The notes beneath the pieces are model-generated. The model worked only from the letters and a program-made list of their open reading frames with translations, searched no databases and was not told the DNA's origin. From Vibrio hippocampi (GTDB taxonomy: Bacteria > Pseudomonadota > Gammaproteobacteria > Enterobacterales > Vibrionaceae), in assembly GCF_921292975.1 (NCBI RefSeq), contig NZ_CAKLCM010000002.1:2232001-2296000 (forward strand): 64,000 bases of DNA. Reading direction: 5' to 3'. The number at the start of each line of letters is the position of its first letter. The stretch's first letter is position 1. A program made the translations under genes and the position numbers. Shown here piece after piece: positions 22,075 through 32,023 of this stretch.

Positions 22075-24498
22075 TTAGAATAAGCTGGATAACAGGTTCA
22101 AATCCGATTGAATTGCCCCTGCCGTCACCTCGCGACCGGCACCGGGTCCCCTGATCACCAGCGGATTATCTTTGTACCATGCACTTTCAATCGCGAATAT
22201 GTTGTCACAAGGCAGCAAGTTTGCCAACGCGTGCTCTTTTGACAAGGCTTCAATACCCACTCTTGCTTTACCGTATTTATCAAGGCGAGCAACATAGCGC
22301 AGCACCTTGTCTTCTCGCTTGGCTTTATCCAACCGTTCTTGAAGTTGCTCGCTCAATAAAGCCGCTTGGTCAAAAAATTCGTCCAGTGATAGATGCTTCA
22401 GCTCCGCTGGCACCAAAGACTCAACCGTCACCGATGTTGGCTCAATATTCACGCCCGACTCTCTAGCAAGAATCACCAATTTTCTCATCACATCTGAGCC
22501 ATCAAGATCCAAACGTGGATCGGGTTCAGTCAGACCTTGCTGCCAAGCTAGATCAACCAACTCACTGAATGGCACACTGCCATCGAACTGCTGGAATAAC
22601 CAAGACAAAGTGCCAGAGAAAATGCCTGATAGCGCGGTGATCTCATCGCCACTCTCTTTTAAGTCTCGCACCGTGTGGTTGATCGGTAATCCAGCCCCCA
22701 CGGTGGCGTTGTAAAGCCACTGACGCCCAGTTTTGGCAAACGCATCCTGCACCGCATGGTAAATATCACTCGGCGCAGATCCCGCTACCTTATTCGCCGA
22801 TATCAGATGCATACCACTTTCCGCGATATCGATATATCGTTCAGAAAGTGCTTTGCTTGCCGTGACATCCAGCACCACAACTTCATCGTAGCCCTGCAAG
22901 CTCGCCAGTTGACTTAACCACTCATCGCCTTGATACGCCACTGCTTCGTCACTGTATCTATCCAGAGCGGTCTGCTCATCCAACCCATTAGGATCGAGCC
23001 AAAGCTTTTGGCTATCGACAATGGCGACCAAGTCAAAACTCATGCCGCGGCGTTTTTCAATCTCAGACTTTTGTCGCTTGAACAGCTCCAACCAACTTGA
23101 ACCTATATTGCCCTTTCCACATAAAGCAATGGCAACACGCTTATGGGCTTGGAACAGCTGAGTATGCAGCGACTTCACCAAGCCACTAAGCTCAGTGGTA
23201 CGCAGAAGCGCAACCAGACTCAGTCCAGATTCACTCTCAAAGAAGAATTCCGTCGGTGCATTTTTTAACTGTTGATAGAAGCCAAAACAGTGGTTGGCAT
23301 TCTTGGTCACTCCCGCACCAACGGCTGCCAGCATGGAATAGCCTTCTTTCAGGCGGATCTCCGCCGTCACGGCTGAATCTTGTAGCTGTTCGAGCACGCC
23401 AGACGCGATCTCGGTGGTATAAGCGAGACGAAGACGAGCCTGATCACTCTGCGCTTCAAAGGCTAAAGGTTCTAATTGGGCGCGGTATAAGCTACTGAGT
23501 ACCTGCTCTTTGGCTCGTTCAAAATCATGACCGCTGGCAAAACTCAGCTCAATCAGTAGCACCTCATCGAGAGAGGTTATAATTTTTGCACCCCGCCCAG
23601 AGACTAACACGCGCTCGATACGTGTCGAGCCAGACTCTGGCTGATAACTGCAGCGTAAGCTCAAATCCATCGCACTTTGCGCCACTGGTTGTAGCGTTCG
23701 ACTATGCAACACCGGAGCCGCTAGTCTTGCTAATTCGCTCGCTTCATCCAGTCGCAACAGGGGCAGCAAGCAAGCATCATTCACTAGTCTTGGATCCGCG
23801 CTATAAACACCCGCCACGTCACTCCAAATTGTGACGATATCCACCTCGGCCAATGCGCCAATCACGGTTGCTGAGTAATCCGAACCATTTCGCCCCAGCA
23901 GTACAGTGTCACCTTGAGTGCTTTGTGCCATAAAGCCGGTAATCACCACTCGGTGGTGTTGATGCTGTGCCAACATCTCTTTGATTAATGGATAGGATTG
24001 TGCACGATCCACCTCAGGCTGAGTGCCGGGCTCCGCTCTTAAGAACGCTCTAGCATCTTGCGCCACGGCAGCCAGATCAGACTGACGAAGTAGAGCGGCT
24101 AACAATCGAGATGACCAGACTTCACCGTGACCCAGCACAGCCGCTCGCTCAGCCTCTGAAAGTGGTAGGGTCAGTTCACCAAGCTGAGTAAAGTCTTTAC
24201 TCATCGACTCAGACAGGGCGGTGGCTTCCTCATCCTTAAGCAATTCATCCACCAAGGATAACTGAAACTGTCTAAGTTGGTGCAGATGCTCATGAGCAAG
24301 ACGCCCATCTTTACTCAGCGCATCAAGAAATTGAATGAGTCGATTGGTGGTTTTGCCTGCCGCAGAGACCACCACTAGATCTTCACAGTGTGAATAATCG
24401 CGTAAAATCGCGGCTACGCGACGATAGCACTCAGGATCGGCTAAGCTACTACCACCAAATTTATGCAGCTGCCTTTTCGTATTCATCTTGTTATTCAC
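22075..24498 (-). CDS. metL: Bifunctional aspartokinase II / homoserine dehydrogenase II
   Basis: Carries out the first and third steps of the aspartate-to-methionine pathway. The N-terminal kinase begins with KFGGSSLADPE (about residues 13-23), followed by regulatory ACT-like sequence. The homoserine dehydrogenase half starts near residue 455 with the NAD(P) loop ALCGKGNIGSSW and contains NKVAGSAP and LTEPDPRLDLDG. The 807 residues match E. coli MetL. The start overlaps the metB stop by 4 bases, so metB-metL form one operon under MetJ. Confidence 0.97.
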   Translation of the reverse strand: MNNKMNTKRQLHKFGGSSLADPECYRRVAAILRDYSHCEDLVVVSAAGKTTNRLIQFLDALSKDGRLAHEHLHQLRQFQLSLVDELLKDEEATALSESMSKDFTQLGELTLPLSEAERAAVLGHGEVWSSRLLAALLRQSDLAAVAQDARAFLRAEPGTQPEVDRAQSYPLIKEMLAQHQHHRVVITGFMAQSTQGDTVLLGRNGSDYSATVIGALAEVDIVTIWSDVAGVYSADPRLVNDACLLPLLRLDEASELARLAAPVLHSRTLQPVAQSAMDLSLRCSYQPESGSTRIERVLVSGRGAKIITSLDEVLLIELSFASGHDFERAKEQVLSSLYRAQLEPLAFEAQSDQARLRLAYTTEIASGVLEQLQDSAVTAEIRLKEGYSMLAAVGAGVTKNANHCFGFYQQLKNAPTEFFFESESGLSLVALLRTTELSGLVKSLHTQLFQAHKRVAIALCGKGNIGSSWLELFKRQKSEIEKRRGMSFDLVAIVDSQKLWLDPNGLDEQTALDRYSDEAVAYQGDEWLSQLASLQGYDEVVVLDVTASKALSERYIDIAESGMHLISANKVAGSAPSDIYHAVQDAFAKTGRQWLYNATVGAGLPINHTVRDLKESGDEITALSGIFSGTLSWLFQQFDGSVPFSELVDLAWQQGLTEPDPRLDLDGSDVMRKLVILARESGVNIEPTSVTVESLVPAELKHLSLDEFFDQAALLSEQLQERLDKAKREDKVLRYVARLDKYGKARVGIEALSKEHALANLLPCDNIFAIESAWYKDNPLVIRGPGAGREVTAGAIQSDLNLLSSLF

Positions 24499-25664
24499 CC
24501 TTGGTAACGATGCGTTTTAGCAAACGCTTGTTGTAAATCGGCAATCAAATCTTGGGCATCTTCAAGACCCACAGACAAACGCAGCAATTGTTGTGAGACA
24601 CCCGCCTTTGCCAGCGCTTCCTCTCCCATCGCTCGATGTGTCATCGAGGCTGGATGACAGATAAGGCTTTCCACTCCTCCCAGAGACTCAGCAAGGGAAA
24701 ACAAGGACAACTCACCCACAAAGTACTTAAGCTGATCAAAGCTGCCCGCAAACTCAAAACTGAGCATGGAACCAAAACCCGATTGCTGCTTCTTGGCAAT
24801 CTCGTGCCCTGGGTGTTCAGGTAGGCTTGGGTGATAAATCGTTTTAACTAAAGACTGCGTCGTGAGGAATTTAAGGATCTCCAGTGAGCTCTCTTCATGG
24901 ACTCGCATACGCGCCCCCAAAGTACGCAGTCCTCTTAGGGTCATATAGCTATCAAACGGTGTGCCGGTTGCACCGATACAGTTGCCCCACCAAGCCAGTT
25001 CTTCGGCATCTTGTGCTGACTTCGCAATAATCACTCCACCGATCACGTCTGAGTGTCCATTGATGAACTTAGTGGTTGAGTGGATAACAAAATCAGCCCC
25101 CAGCTCTAACGGCTTTTGATAGATAGGCGTTAAAAAGGTGTTGTCTACCGCCACCATGGCACCGATCGCTTTTGCTTTTTGGCAAATTTTTTCAATATCC
25201 ACCACGCGTACTAGAGGATTTGATGGGGTTTCCAACAGAATCAACTTGGGCTTCTGTGCCAACGCTTGGTCCAATGCGGCTTCATCCACTTGATCAACAA
25301 AGTTAACCTTGAAGTCACCCTTATTTGCTCGTGTATTGAAAAGGCGGAAAGTACCACCGTAGCAATCATGCGGCGCTACAATCAGATCATCGGGACCTAA
25401 AAATGTCGACACCCAAAGGTTTAGAGCTGAGGTACCACAGTTAGTGATCACTGCGCCTTCACCGGATTCTAACTCACTCAGCGCTTGCTCGAGTAATCCT
25501 CGGTTTGGGTTTCCTGAGCGGGTATAGTCGTAATTTGGCACTTCCCCAAAGGCAGGAAAACCATAGTTGGTTGAGAGGTAAATAGGGGGAACAACAGCAT
25601 GGTGTTGAGTGTCAGACTCGATACCTGTGCGTACGGCAATTGTAGACGGCTTCCGATCGCTCAT
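24495..25664 (-). CDS. metB: Cystathionine gamma-synthase
   Basis: PLP enzyme that joins O-succinylhomoserine and cysteine into cystathionine. The PLP lysine lies in HSTTKFINGHSD, and the family segments TRSGNPNR and LILLETPSNPL are present. The ATG at 25664 gives 389 residues and has AAAGGA at a proper distance. An upstream in-frame TTG would overlap that ribosome site and is rejected. The gene is divergent from metJ and overlaps metL by 4 bases. Confidence 0.97.
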   Translation of the reverse strand: MSDRKPSTIAVRTGIESDTQHHAVVPPIYLSTNYGFPAFGEVPNYDYTRSGNPNRGLLEQALSELESGEGAVITNCGTSALNLWVSTFLGPDDLIVAPHDCYGGTFRLFNTRANKGDFKVNFVDQVDEAALDQALAQKPKLILLETPSNPLVRVVDIEKICQKAKAIGAMVAVDNTFLTPIYQKPLELGADFVIHSTTKFINGHSDVIGGVIIAKSAQDAEELAWWGNCIGATGTPFDSYMTLRGLRTLGARMRVHEESSLEILKFLTTQSLVKTIYHPSLPEHPGHEIAKKQQSGFGSMLSFEFAGSFDQLKYFVGELSLFSLAESLGGVESLICHPASMTHRAMGEEALAKAGVSQQLLRLSVGLEDAQDLIADLQQAFAKTHRYQG

Positions 25665-25852
25665 AGAAAAATCCTTTATCAAACGCGATTAATGAAAATT
25701 AGTATACCCAAGTCAAACTGTGATACTAGGCTTGTTGCCTAACAATCGTCAGTAATTTTGACCTTACAGATTTTCATCGAACTGCTGCGCAAAATATCGA
25801 AAGCGCAACAGTCCATAAAAGTAGAATGGGTTCACTTTACCATTACGAAAAA

Positions 25853-25876
25853 AGACGTCAACACTTCTAGACGTCT
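25853..25876. promoter_or_regulatory. MetJ operator between metB and metJ
   Basis: Phased 8-base met boxes AGACGTCA (25853), ACACTTCT (25861) and a perfect AGACGTCT (25869). They lie in the divergent metB/metJ space and are placed to repress metBL and autoregulate metJ. Confidence 0.88.
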
Positions 25877-25962
25877 ATAAGGCTTTGCATATGGCAGTAA
25901 ATGCCGCTAAAATTGCGCCATTGTGAATTACTCTATTTCAAACAGTGGAACGAAGGTACGCT

Positions 25963-26283
25963 ATGGCAGACTGGAACGGTGAATACATCAGCCCTTACGC
26001 AGAGCATGGTAAAAAGAGCGAGCAAGTAAAGAAAATCACGGTATCCATTCCGTTAAAGGTGCTTAAAGTACTGACCGATGAACGCACTCGCCGCCAGATC
26101 AACAACCTGCGCCACGCGACCAACAGCGAACTGCTTTGCGAAGCGTTCCTGCACGCGTATACCGGTCAACCCTTACCCACCGATGAAGACCTAAGAAAAG
26201 ACCGTCCAGACGACATCCCAACCGAAGCCAAACAGCTAATGACGGAGATGGGTATTGAGTTTGAAGCCTTCGATGAAGAGTAA
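25963..26283 (+). CDS. metJ: Methionine repressor MetJ
   Basis: Ribbon-helix-helix repressor that uses S-adenosylmethionine as corepressor and binds 8-bp met boxes. The DNA-contacting strand KKITVSI is at residues 23-29. The helix segment [14 protein letters not shown] follows. Starting at the ATG at 25963 gives 106 residues and the family start [16 protein letters not shown]. The upstream in-frame ATG at 25945 lacks homology and spans the ribosome site. The operator it should bind lies about 90 bases upstream. Confidence 0.98.
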   Translation: MADWNGEYISPYAEHGKKSEQVKKITVSIPLKVLKVLTDERTRRQINNLRHATNSELLCEAFLHAYTGQPLPTDEDLRKDRPDDIPTEAKQLMTEMGIEFEAFDEE

Positions 26284-26290
26284 GAGATAA

Positions 26291-26400
26291 GATTCTAGGT
26301 TTTAGGCCCTAGGTCCTAGAATCTAGGTCCCGTCTACTTTCACGGGACCATATCACCCTAGCACCTATCACCTAGCACCTAGCACCTAGCACCTATTTAG
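26291..26400. repeat. Heptamer-type TAGGTGC/GCACCTA repeat, locus B (inverted arms)
   Basis: The left arm carries CTAGGT/CTAGGCC-type words. The right arm carries CACCTAG units in tandem at 7-base period (26370-26395). At the centre is a perfect 8-bp stem GGTCCCGT (26326-26333) / ACGGGACC (26342-26349) with an 8-base loop. The element fills nearly the whole 123-base gap between convergent metJ and maeB-like genes and could act as a bidirectional terminator. Confidence 0.75.
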
Positions 26401-26406
26401 TTTAGT

Positions 26407-27666
26407 TTAAACCATATAACTCTCAGGCAACTCAATCCTCGCCACCCCAGACTCAACCGCAGCCAACGCTACCGCTTTCGCGACACGAGGTAATAGACGC
26501 GGGTCCATGGGTTTAGGGATAATATAATCATTACCAAAACTAAGGCTTTCAACGCCCGCCGCATGTAAAACGGCTTCTGGTACTTCTTCTTTTGCTAACT
26601 GACGAATTGCTTCAACCGCGGCTAATTTCATCTCATCATTAATTTCGCTGGCACGCACATCTAATGCACCACGGAAAATAAATGGGAAGCAGAGTACGTT
26701 ATTCACTTGGTTTGGATAATCAGAGCGACCTGTACCCATGATCAAATCATCTCGAACTTGGTAAGCCAACTCCGGTTTAATCTCGGGATCTGGATTAGAG
26801 CATGCAAAAACCACTGGCTTATCAGCCATCAGCTTTAATGCGTCCGCAGGCAGTAAGTCTGGACCAGACACACCCAAGAAAAGATCCGCACCTTCAATCA
26901 CATCTTCCAAGGTGCGTTTGTCAGTGTTATTGGCAAACAGTGCTTTATATTCATTCAGATCATCACGGCGAGTATGGATCACGCCCTTACGATCCAGCAT
27001 GTAGATCTTCTCACGCATTGCGCCGCATTTGATCAACAATTCCATACAAGCAATCGCCGCAGCACCTGCACCCAAGCAGACGATGGTCGCCTCTTTTAGC
27101 TCTTTGCCTTGTAGTTCAAGGGCATTCAGCATCCCCGCTGCGGTTACAATCGCTGTACCGTGCTGATCATCATGGAATACTGGTACATCGCAACGCTCGA
27201 TAAGACGTTTCTCAATTTCAAAGCAATCCGGCGCTTTAATATCTTCTAAGTTGATGCCACCAAAAGTGTCAGAAATATTGGCTACAGTGTCAACAAACTC
27301 ATCGATAGTGCGGTGCTTCACTTCTATGTCGATAGAATCCAATCCTGCAAAACGCTTAAACAACAACGCCTTGCCTTCCATAACCGGTTTTGACGCTAAG
27401 GGTCCCAAGTTACCCAAACCTAAAATAGCGGTCCCGTTTGAGATCACGGCGACCATATTGCCTTTCGCGGTGTACTTATAAACGTTGTCCGCACTTTGCG
27501 CTATTTCACGCACGGGCTCTGCAACGCCTGGGCTATACGCAAGCGCAAGATCTTTGGCTGAGTTAGCCGGTTTGGTCAGTGCGACTTCAATTTTTCCAGG
27601 AACAGGATGGGCATGGTAATCAAGAGCTTGCTGGCGAAACTCGTTGATCAGATTGTCATCAGACAT
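26407..27666 (-). CDS. Short-form NAD(P)-dependent malic enzyme
   Basis: Oxidatively decarboxylates malate to pyruvate. At 419 residues it is the short malic enzyme, without the phosphotransacetylase-like tail of E. coli MaeB, and resembles the Bacillus YtsJ type. Visible motifs are LAYSPGVAEPV, the catalytic segment NGTAILGLGNLG, VFHDDQHGTAI and the dinucleotide loop GAGAAAIAC. The C-terminal half is a Rossmann domain. It is convergent with metJ. Cofactor preference cannot be told from sequence alone. Confidence 0.92.
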   Translation of the reverse strand: MSDDNLINEFRQQALDYHAHPVPGKIEVALTKPANSAKDLALAYSPGVAEPVREIAQSADNVYKYTAKGNMVAVISNGTAILGLGNLGPLASKPVMEGKALLFKRFAGLDSIDIEVKHRTIDEFVDTVANISDTFGGINLEDIKAPDCFEIEKRLIERCDVPVFHDDQHGTAIVTAAGMLNALELQGKELKEATIVCLGAGAAAIACMELLIKCGAMREKIYMLDRKGVIHTRRDDLNEYKALFANNTDKRTLEDVIEGADLFLGVSGPDLLPADALKLMADKPVVFACSNPDPEIKPELAYQVRDDLIMGTGRSDYPNQVNNVLCFPFIFRGALDVRASEINDEMKLAAVEAIRQLAKEEVPEAVLHAAGVESLSFGNDYIIPKPMDPRLLPRVAKAVALAAVESGVARIELPESYMV

Positions 27667-27799
27667 AGTGTGTAACCTTACTGTGAGTCGTTTTAATAAC
27701 TATTAATTAAAACATCACATACTACCCAGATCACACAAATTGAAAAGAGGCATCGTGAATTTAATCACACTGGCAGGAGCAGTCATCTAATAAAGTGAC

Positions 27800-27848
27800 T
27801 ATACCCAAGTTACCTCAAGATGCAGAGTTCAGAAGTAACTTGGGTATA
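27800..27848. repeat. CCCAAGTTAC inverted-repeat element, copy 1
   Basis: Perfect 14-bp inverted repeat TATACCCAAGTTAC (27800-27813) / GTAACTTGGGTATA (27835-27848) around a 21-base loop that starts CTCAAGATGC. Related copies are at 35051-35079 and 42191-42221. Confidence 0.8.
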
Positions 27849-27912
27849 TATTTTAAGGGCAAGCTTGAACGGATATAACGCTTGTTGATGACGTGTTTAT
27901 CTATGAGGCAAA

Positions 27913-27942
27913 GAAAAAGGACGCCGATTGGCGTCCTTTTCT
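27913..27942 (-). terminator. rpmE terminator
   Basis: Perfect 11-bp stem AAAAGGACGCC/GGCGTCCTTTT with a 4-base loop. The minus-strand product runs into CTTTTTCTTT. It is 20 bases after the rpmE stop. Confidence 0.9.
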
Positions 27943-27961
27943 GGAATCTGTATATGCAGAA

Positions 27962-28180
27962 TTACTTCTTGCTAGACAGAGCACCAAAACGCTTGTTGAA
28001 GCGATCAACACGGCCGCCCGTATCAACGATACGTTGCTTACCAGTGTAGAATGGGTGACATTTGTCACATACGTCAAGGTGAATTGACTCTTTAGATAGC
28101 GTTGAGTTGAACTCAAACTCGTTACCGCAAGAACAAGTTGCTTTAACTGCTTTGTACTCTGGGTGGATACCAGCTTTCAT
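27962..28180 (-). CDS. rpmE: 50S ribosomal protein L31 (zinc-binding type)
   Basis: Large-subunit ribosomal protein of 72 residues. It has the four zinc-ligand cysteines C16, C18, C38 and C41 (C-S-C and C-D-K-C), which mark the zinc form as opposed to the Zur-controlled cysteine-free paralogue. The start at 28180 gives [10 protein letters not shown], the family N-terminus. The frame is open 11 codons further upstream but without similarity. It is divergent from priA, as in other gammaproteobacteria. Confidence 0.97.
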   Translation of the reverse strand: MKAGIHPEYKAVKATCSCGNEFEFNSTLSKESIHLDVCDKCHPFYTGKQRIVDTGGRVDRFNKRFGALSSKK

Positions 28181-28469
28181 GGGAAACCTCAAATATTTAG
28201 GCCGTGTCGCCATCCGATTCTAAGCCGGACACCACACGTAGTTAAAAAGTAAATCGCAATGATAGGGACATTAGACCATACCATCAAGGCGCAGTATATT
28301 AATGAATACTCACCTTGGAATCAACAAAAATTGCCACTTTTTTCACCACCTTTAGGTGACGATTCTTCGTCACTTCAAAGGCAAAGCACAAAAATGAGCC
28401 GGAAAGCCTAACTTTATCACCGCAGTTAAGTATAGAATACCAATCCCATTGATTTAAGTTCTCTCTATT

Positions 28470-30671
28470 ATGCGTCCAAATATCGCCCGAGTTGCCCTGC
28501 CTGTTCCCTTAGATAAGCAGTTCGACTACCTCGTTCCTGCTCACCTCTTTCCTGTGGTGGGCGGTCGAGTATCCGTGCCGTTTGGACGACAGACTTTAGT
28601 CGGCATCGTTACCGAGTTTAGTCATCAGTCCGAGTTTCCTATTGAACAACTCAAGTCGATAAAACAAGCCCTTGATACTCAACCGGTTTGGTCAAAGCCT
28701 CTGTATGAACTTATCGTTTGGTGCAGTCAATACTATCAACATCCTTTAGGTGACACCCTCAACAATGCGCTGCCCGCAGCACTGCGTAAAGGCAAGCAAG
28801 CCAACTTCTCTGCCACGATTCAGTGGCGTTTAACCGACAGTGGTAAAAACCAACTCATGCAGGGATTTGGTCGGGCAGTCAAACAAGCGAAAGCGATGAT
28901 GATGCTAGAGTCTGGTCCCTGTGACCATCAATCTCTACTCGATCATGAAATCAGTAGCGCTACGCTAAAGACCATTGAAGATAAAGGGTGGGTTGTCTCT
29001 GAGGAAAAAACCGTGACCGTGCCACCAAGACCAGCAGTGATCACTAATGATCCTGGTGATCTCAAGGTCAATTCAGAGCAAGCGATTGCCATCGCCTCAG
29101 TCAACAGCCAAAACCAGTTTGGGTGTTATTTACTGGAAGGCGTAACCGGCTCAGGTAAAACCGAAGTCTACCTGCAAATGATCAAACCGGTTGTCGAAAA
29201 AGGTCGACAGGCGCTGGTACTGGTTCCGGAGATTGGCTTAACGCCGCAAACTATCAACCGTTTTCGTAAACGCTTTAATGTACCTGTGGAAGTGATCCAT
29301 TCTGGGCTCAATGATAGTGAACGCCTAAACGCATGGCTCAGTGCCCGAGACAATCACGCTGGCATTGTGATTGGTACACGCTCAGCATTACTTACGCCCT
29401 TTGCTGATCTTGGCATTATTATTGTCGACGAAGAGCATGATACCTCCTACAAACAGCAAGATAGCCTACGCTACCATGCTCGCGATGTCGCCGTTATGCG
29501 AGCGGCCAAAGAGCAGATACCGATTATTTTAGGCTCTGCGACGCCTTCGCTCGAGACACTGCACAACGCATTAAGTGGTAAATATCATCATTTAGTACTG
29601 AGCCAGCGCGCGGGTCTAGCGGTCCCCACCACGAATAAGGTTATTGATGTCAAAGGGCAGTATCTAGAAGCTGGTCTTTCTGCCCCGCTAATTGCTGAAT
29701 TACGCAAGCACCTTAATCAAGGCAATCAAGTGATGCTGTTTCTCAACCGTCGCGGATTTAGCCCAGCCCTGATGTGCCATGAATGTGGTTGGACTGCCGA
29801 TTGCCAACGCTGTGATGCTTACTATACCTATCACCAATCCAGCCGCGAGATGCGCTGCCACCATTGTGGCTCGCAGCGTCCAACGATTCATCAATGCCAA
29901 AATTGCAATTCTAATCAGTTGGTCACCGTCGGTGTGGGCACCGAGCAACTTGAACAGCAACTCGCGACACTCTTCCCTGAATACAAAGCGATTCGTATCG
30001 ATCGGGATAGCACTCGACGTAAAGGCAGTCTGGAGAATGCGCTCGAATCGATTCGCAATAATGAATATCAGATATTAATCGGCACTCAAATGCTCGCTAA
30101 AGGTCACCACTTTCCTAATGTGACTCTGGTGGCACTATTAGACGTTGATGCCTCTTTATATAGCAGTGATTTTCGCGCCTCTGAGCGATTAGCACAGCTA
30201 TTTATTCAAGTTGCGGGACGCGCAGGGCGAGCCAGTAAACCTGGGGAAGTCTTACTGCAAACGCACCATCCAGAGCACTCGCTGCTGCAAACCTTACTGC
30301 ACAAAGACTATCACCACTTTGCCCAGAGTGTATTACAAGAACGCAAGTATGCCATGTTGCCTCCTTTCAGCTTTCTCACTCTATTTAGAGCGGAAGCGAA
30401 TCAATCGGACGACGCCGAAATATTTTTGCGTCAAGTTCGCCACTCTCTTGAAGCGCACCCACTATTTGACCACCAGGCGATCGTTTTAGGACCCACACCG
30501 GCTCCTATGGCTAAGCGAGCGGGTAAATCCCGTTGGCAATTGATGTTACAAGTGACCAGTCGCAGCCAGATGCAAAAGATCTTGGCCAGTGCCAAGCCAG
30601 TCATTGCTCAACTTCCCAATGCAAAAAAAGTGCGCTGGTCTATGGATATAGAGCCTCAAGATCTCAGCTAA
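28470..30671 (+). CDS. priA: Primosomal replication-restart helicase PriA
   Basis: 3'-5' helicase that recognises stalled forks and reloads the replisome. The Walker A loop GVTGSGKTEVY is near residue 228, and the DEAH-like IIVDEEHD follows near 320. A zinc region contains eight cysteines in C-x2-C pairs (CHECG, CQRC, CHHCG, CQNC, residues about 435-475). RAGR motif VI is in VAGRAGRA. The 733 residues match E. coli PriA. It is upstream of cytR and divergent from rpmE. Confidence 0.98.
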   Translation: MRPNIARVALPVPLDKQFDYLVPAHLFPVVGGRVSVPFGRQTLVGIVTEFSHQSEFPIEQLKSIKQALDTQPVWSKPLYELIVWCSQYYQHPLGDTLNNALPAALRKGKQANFSATIQWRLTDSGKNQLMQGFGRAVKQAKAMMMLESGPCDHQSLLDHEISSATLKTIEDKGWVVSEEKTVTVPPRPAVITNDPGDLKVNSEQAIAIASVNSQNQFGCYLLEGVTGSGKTEVYLQMIKPVVEKGRQALVLVPEIGLTPQTINRFRKRFNVPVEVIHSGLNDSERLNAWLSARDNHAGIVIGTRSALLTPFADLGIIIVDEEHDTSYKQQDSLRYHARDVAVMRAAKEQIPIILGSATPSLETLHNALSGKYHHLVLSQRAGLAVPTTNKVIDVKGQYLEAGLSAPLIAELRKHLNQGNQVMLFLNRRGFSPALMCHECGWTADCQRCDAYYTYHQSSREMRCHHCGSQRPTIHQCQNCNSNQLVTVGVGTEQLEQQLATLFPEYKAIRIDRDSTRRKGSLENALESIRNNEYQILIGTQMLAKGHHFPNVTLVALLDVDASLYSSDFRASERLAQLFIQVAGRAGRASKPGEVLLQTHHPEHSLLQTLLHKDYHHFAQSVLQERKYAMLPPFSFLTLFRAEANQSDDAEIFLRQVRHSLEAHPLFDHQAIVLGPTPAPMAKRAGKSRWQLMLQVTSRSQMQKILASAKPVIAQLPNAKKVRWSMDIEPQDLS

Positions 30672-30942
30672 CCAAAAGAAAGAGTGGATCGTTCATTAAA
30701 CTCACACACCATTAAAGCGTGAGGACTGTCGCAAAACAAATGTAATTATTGTTATACAAACCGTAACTTTGTGCCAAGAAATGCATATTACTCATTAATA
30801 CGTCATTATATGTTGCCAAAGCATTTGTGCTGAAAAAGGTAATACACATTTAGATTCATGGATAATCGTAAGAGTGCCTTTGCTTTGGTAGTTAGATGTA
30901 GCACTCTTATCCAGCCATCATAAAGTAGAGGATAAAAATATT

Positions 30943-31950
30943 ATGGCGACAATGAAGGATGTTGCCCAGTTAGCAGGGGTATCGACCGCAACCGTATCTA
31001 GAGCATTGATGAACCCAGAAAAAGTCTCATCAACCACTCGAAAACGCGTAGAATCCGCAGTGCTAGAGGCGGGTTATTCTCCAAACTCGTTGGCGCGCAA
31101 CCTAAGAAAGAATGAGTCAAAAACCATCGTGACCATTGTTCCTGATATCTGCGATCCCTATTTCTCAGAGATTATTCGTGGCATTGAAGATGTCGCGATG
31201 GAACATGGCTACTTAGTGCTACTTGGCGACAGCGGTCAATCGAAAAAGCGTGAATCCTCATTTGTAAACTTAGTGTTCACCAAACAAGCGGATGGCATGC
31301 TGCTGCTTGGAACCGATCTTCCTTTTGACATCAGTAAACCAGAGCAGAAAAACCTGCCTCCAATGGTGATGGCCTGTGAGTTTGCACCTGAATTAGGCTT
31401 GCCAACCGTTCACATTGATAACTTAACCTCAGCTTATGAGGCGGTGAATTATTTAGCGCAATTAGGGCATAAACGTGTCGCGCAAATCTCTGGTCCCGAA
31501 ACGGCCTTCTTATGCCGCTTTAGGCAGCAAGGTTATCAACAAGCTCTGCGTCGTGCCGGTCTTACGATGAAACCTGAGTACACCATTCGAGGCGACTTTA
31601 CCTTTGAATCCGGAGCGAAATCTGTGCGCTCACTGCTCGCACTTCCTGAGCCACCAACCGCAATTTTCTGTCATAACGACATCATGGCCATTGGCGCTAT
31701 GCAAGAGGCGAAAAAGCTAGGATTACGCGTCCCTCAAGACCTCTCTGTCGTTGGCTTTGATGACATTCAGTTCGCTCAATACTGCGAACCTCCGCTGACC
31801 ACCATCTCGCAGCCACGTTATGAGATAGGTCGACAAGCCATGTATCTGATGCTTGAAACACTTAAAGGTGTCGATATTCATCCCGGCTCTCGTCTATTAG
31901 AGACTCGATTAGTGGTCCGTGAGAGTGCGACAGCTCCAAGAACTTTCTAA
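30943..31950 (+). CDS. cytR: LacI-family nucleoside-utilisation repressor CytR
   Basis: Repressor of nucleoside uptake and catabolism genes that works with CRP and is induced by cytidine. In V. cholerae it also affects natural competence and chitin use. The LacI helix-turn-helix is at residues 4-25 (MKDVAQLAGVSTATVSRALM). A periplasmic-binding-protein-like effector domain makes up the rest. The 335 residues and the position between priA and ftsN support CytR over other LacI members. Confidence 0.94.
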   Translation: MATMKDVAQLAGVSTATVSRALMNPEKVSSTTRKRVESAVLEAGYSPNSLARNLRKNESKTIVTIVPDICDPYFSEIIRGIEDVAMEHGYLVLLGDSGQSKKRESSFVNLVFTKQADGMLLLGTDLPFDISKPEQKNLPPMVMACEFAPELGLPTVHIDNLTSAYEAVNYLAQLGHKRVAQISGPETAFLCRFRQQGYQQALRRAGLTMKPEYTIRGDFTFESGAKSVRSLLALPEPPTAIFCHNDIMAIGAMQEAKKLGLRVPQDLSVVGFDDIQFAQYCEPPLTTISQPRYEIGRQAMYLMLETLKGVDIHPGSRLLETRLVVRESATAPRTF

Positions 31951-31965
31951 GCCTACTTGCAACTT

Positions 31966-31998
31966 GGCCTCGTGGTATTTACCATGAGGTCTGTTTAT
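31966..31998 (+). terminator. Weak hairpin after cytR
   Basis: CCTCGTGGTA and TACCATGAGG pair over 10 bases with one G-T wobble, followed by a short T-rich stretch. It ends about 30 bases before the ftsN start, so it may only attenuate. Confidence 0.5.
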
Positions 31999-32023
31999 TT
32001 CCCAAGTATCAGTATCAAACCTA

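Noticed and set aside
26351..26400. CRISPR-like array at the tandem CACCTAG units
   Set aside because: Units are seven bases with no unique spacers and no cas genes nearby.
30672..30942. Possible gene between priA and cytR
   Set aside because: No frame of useful length with a ribosome site; probably only the cytR promoter region.
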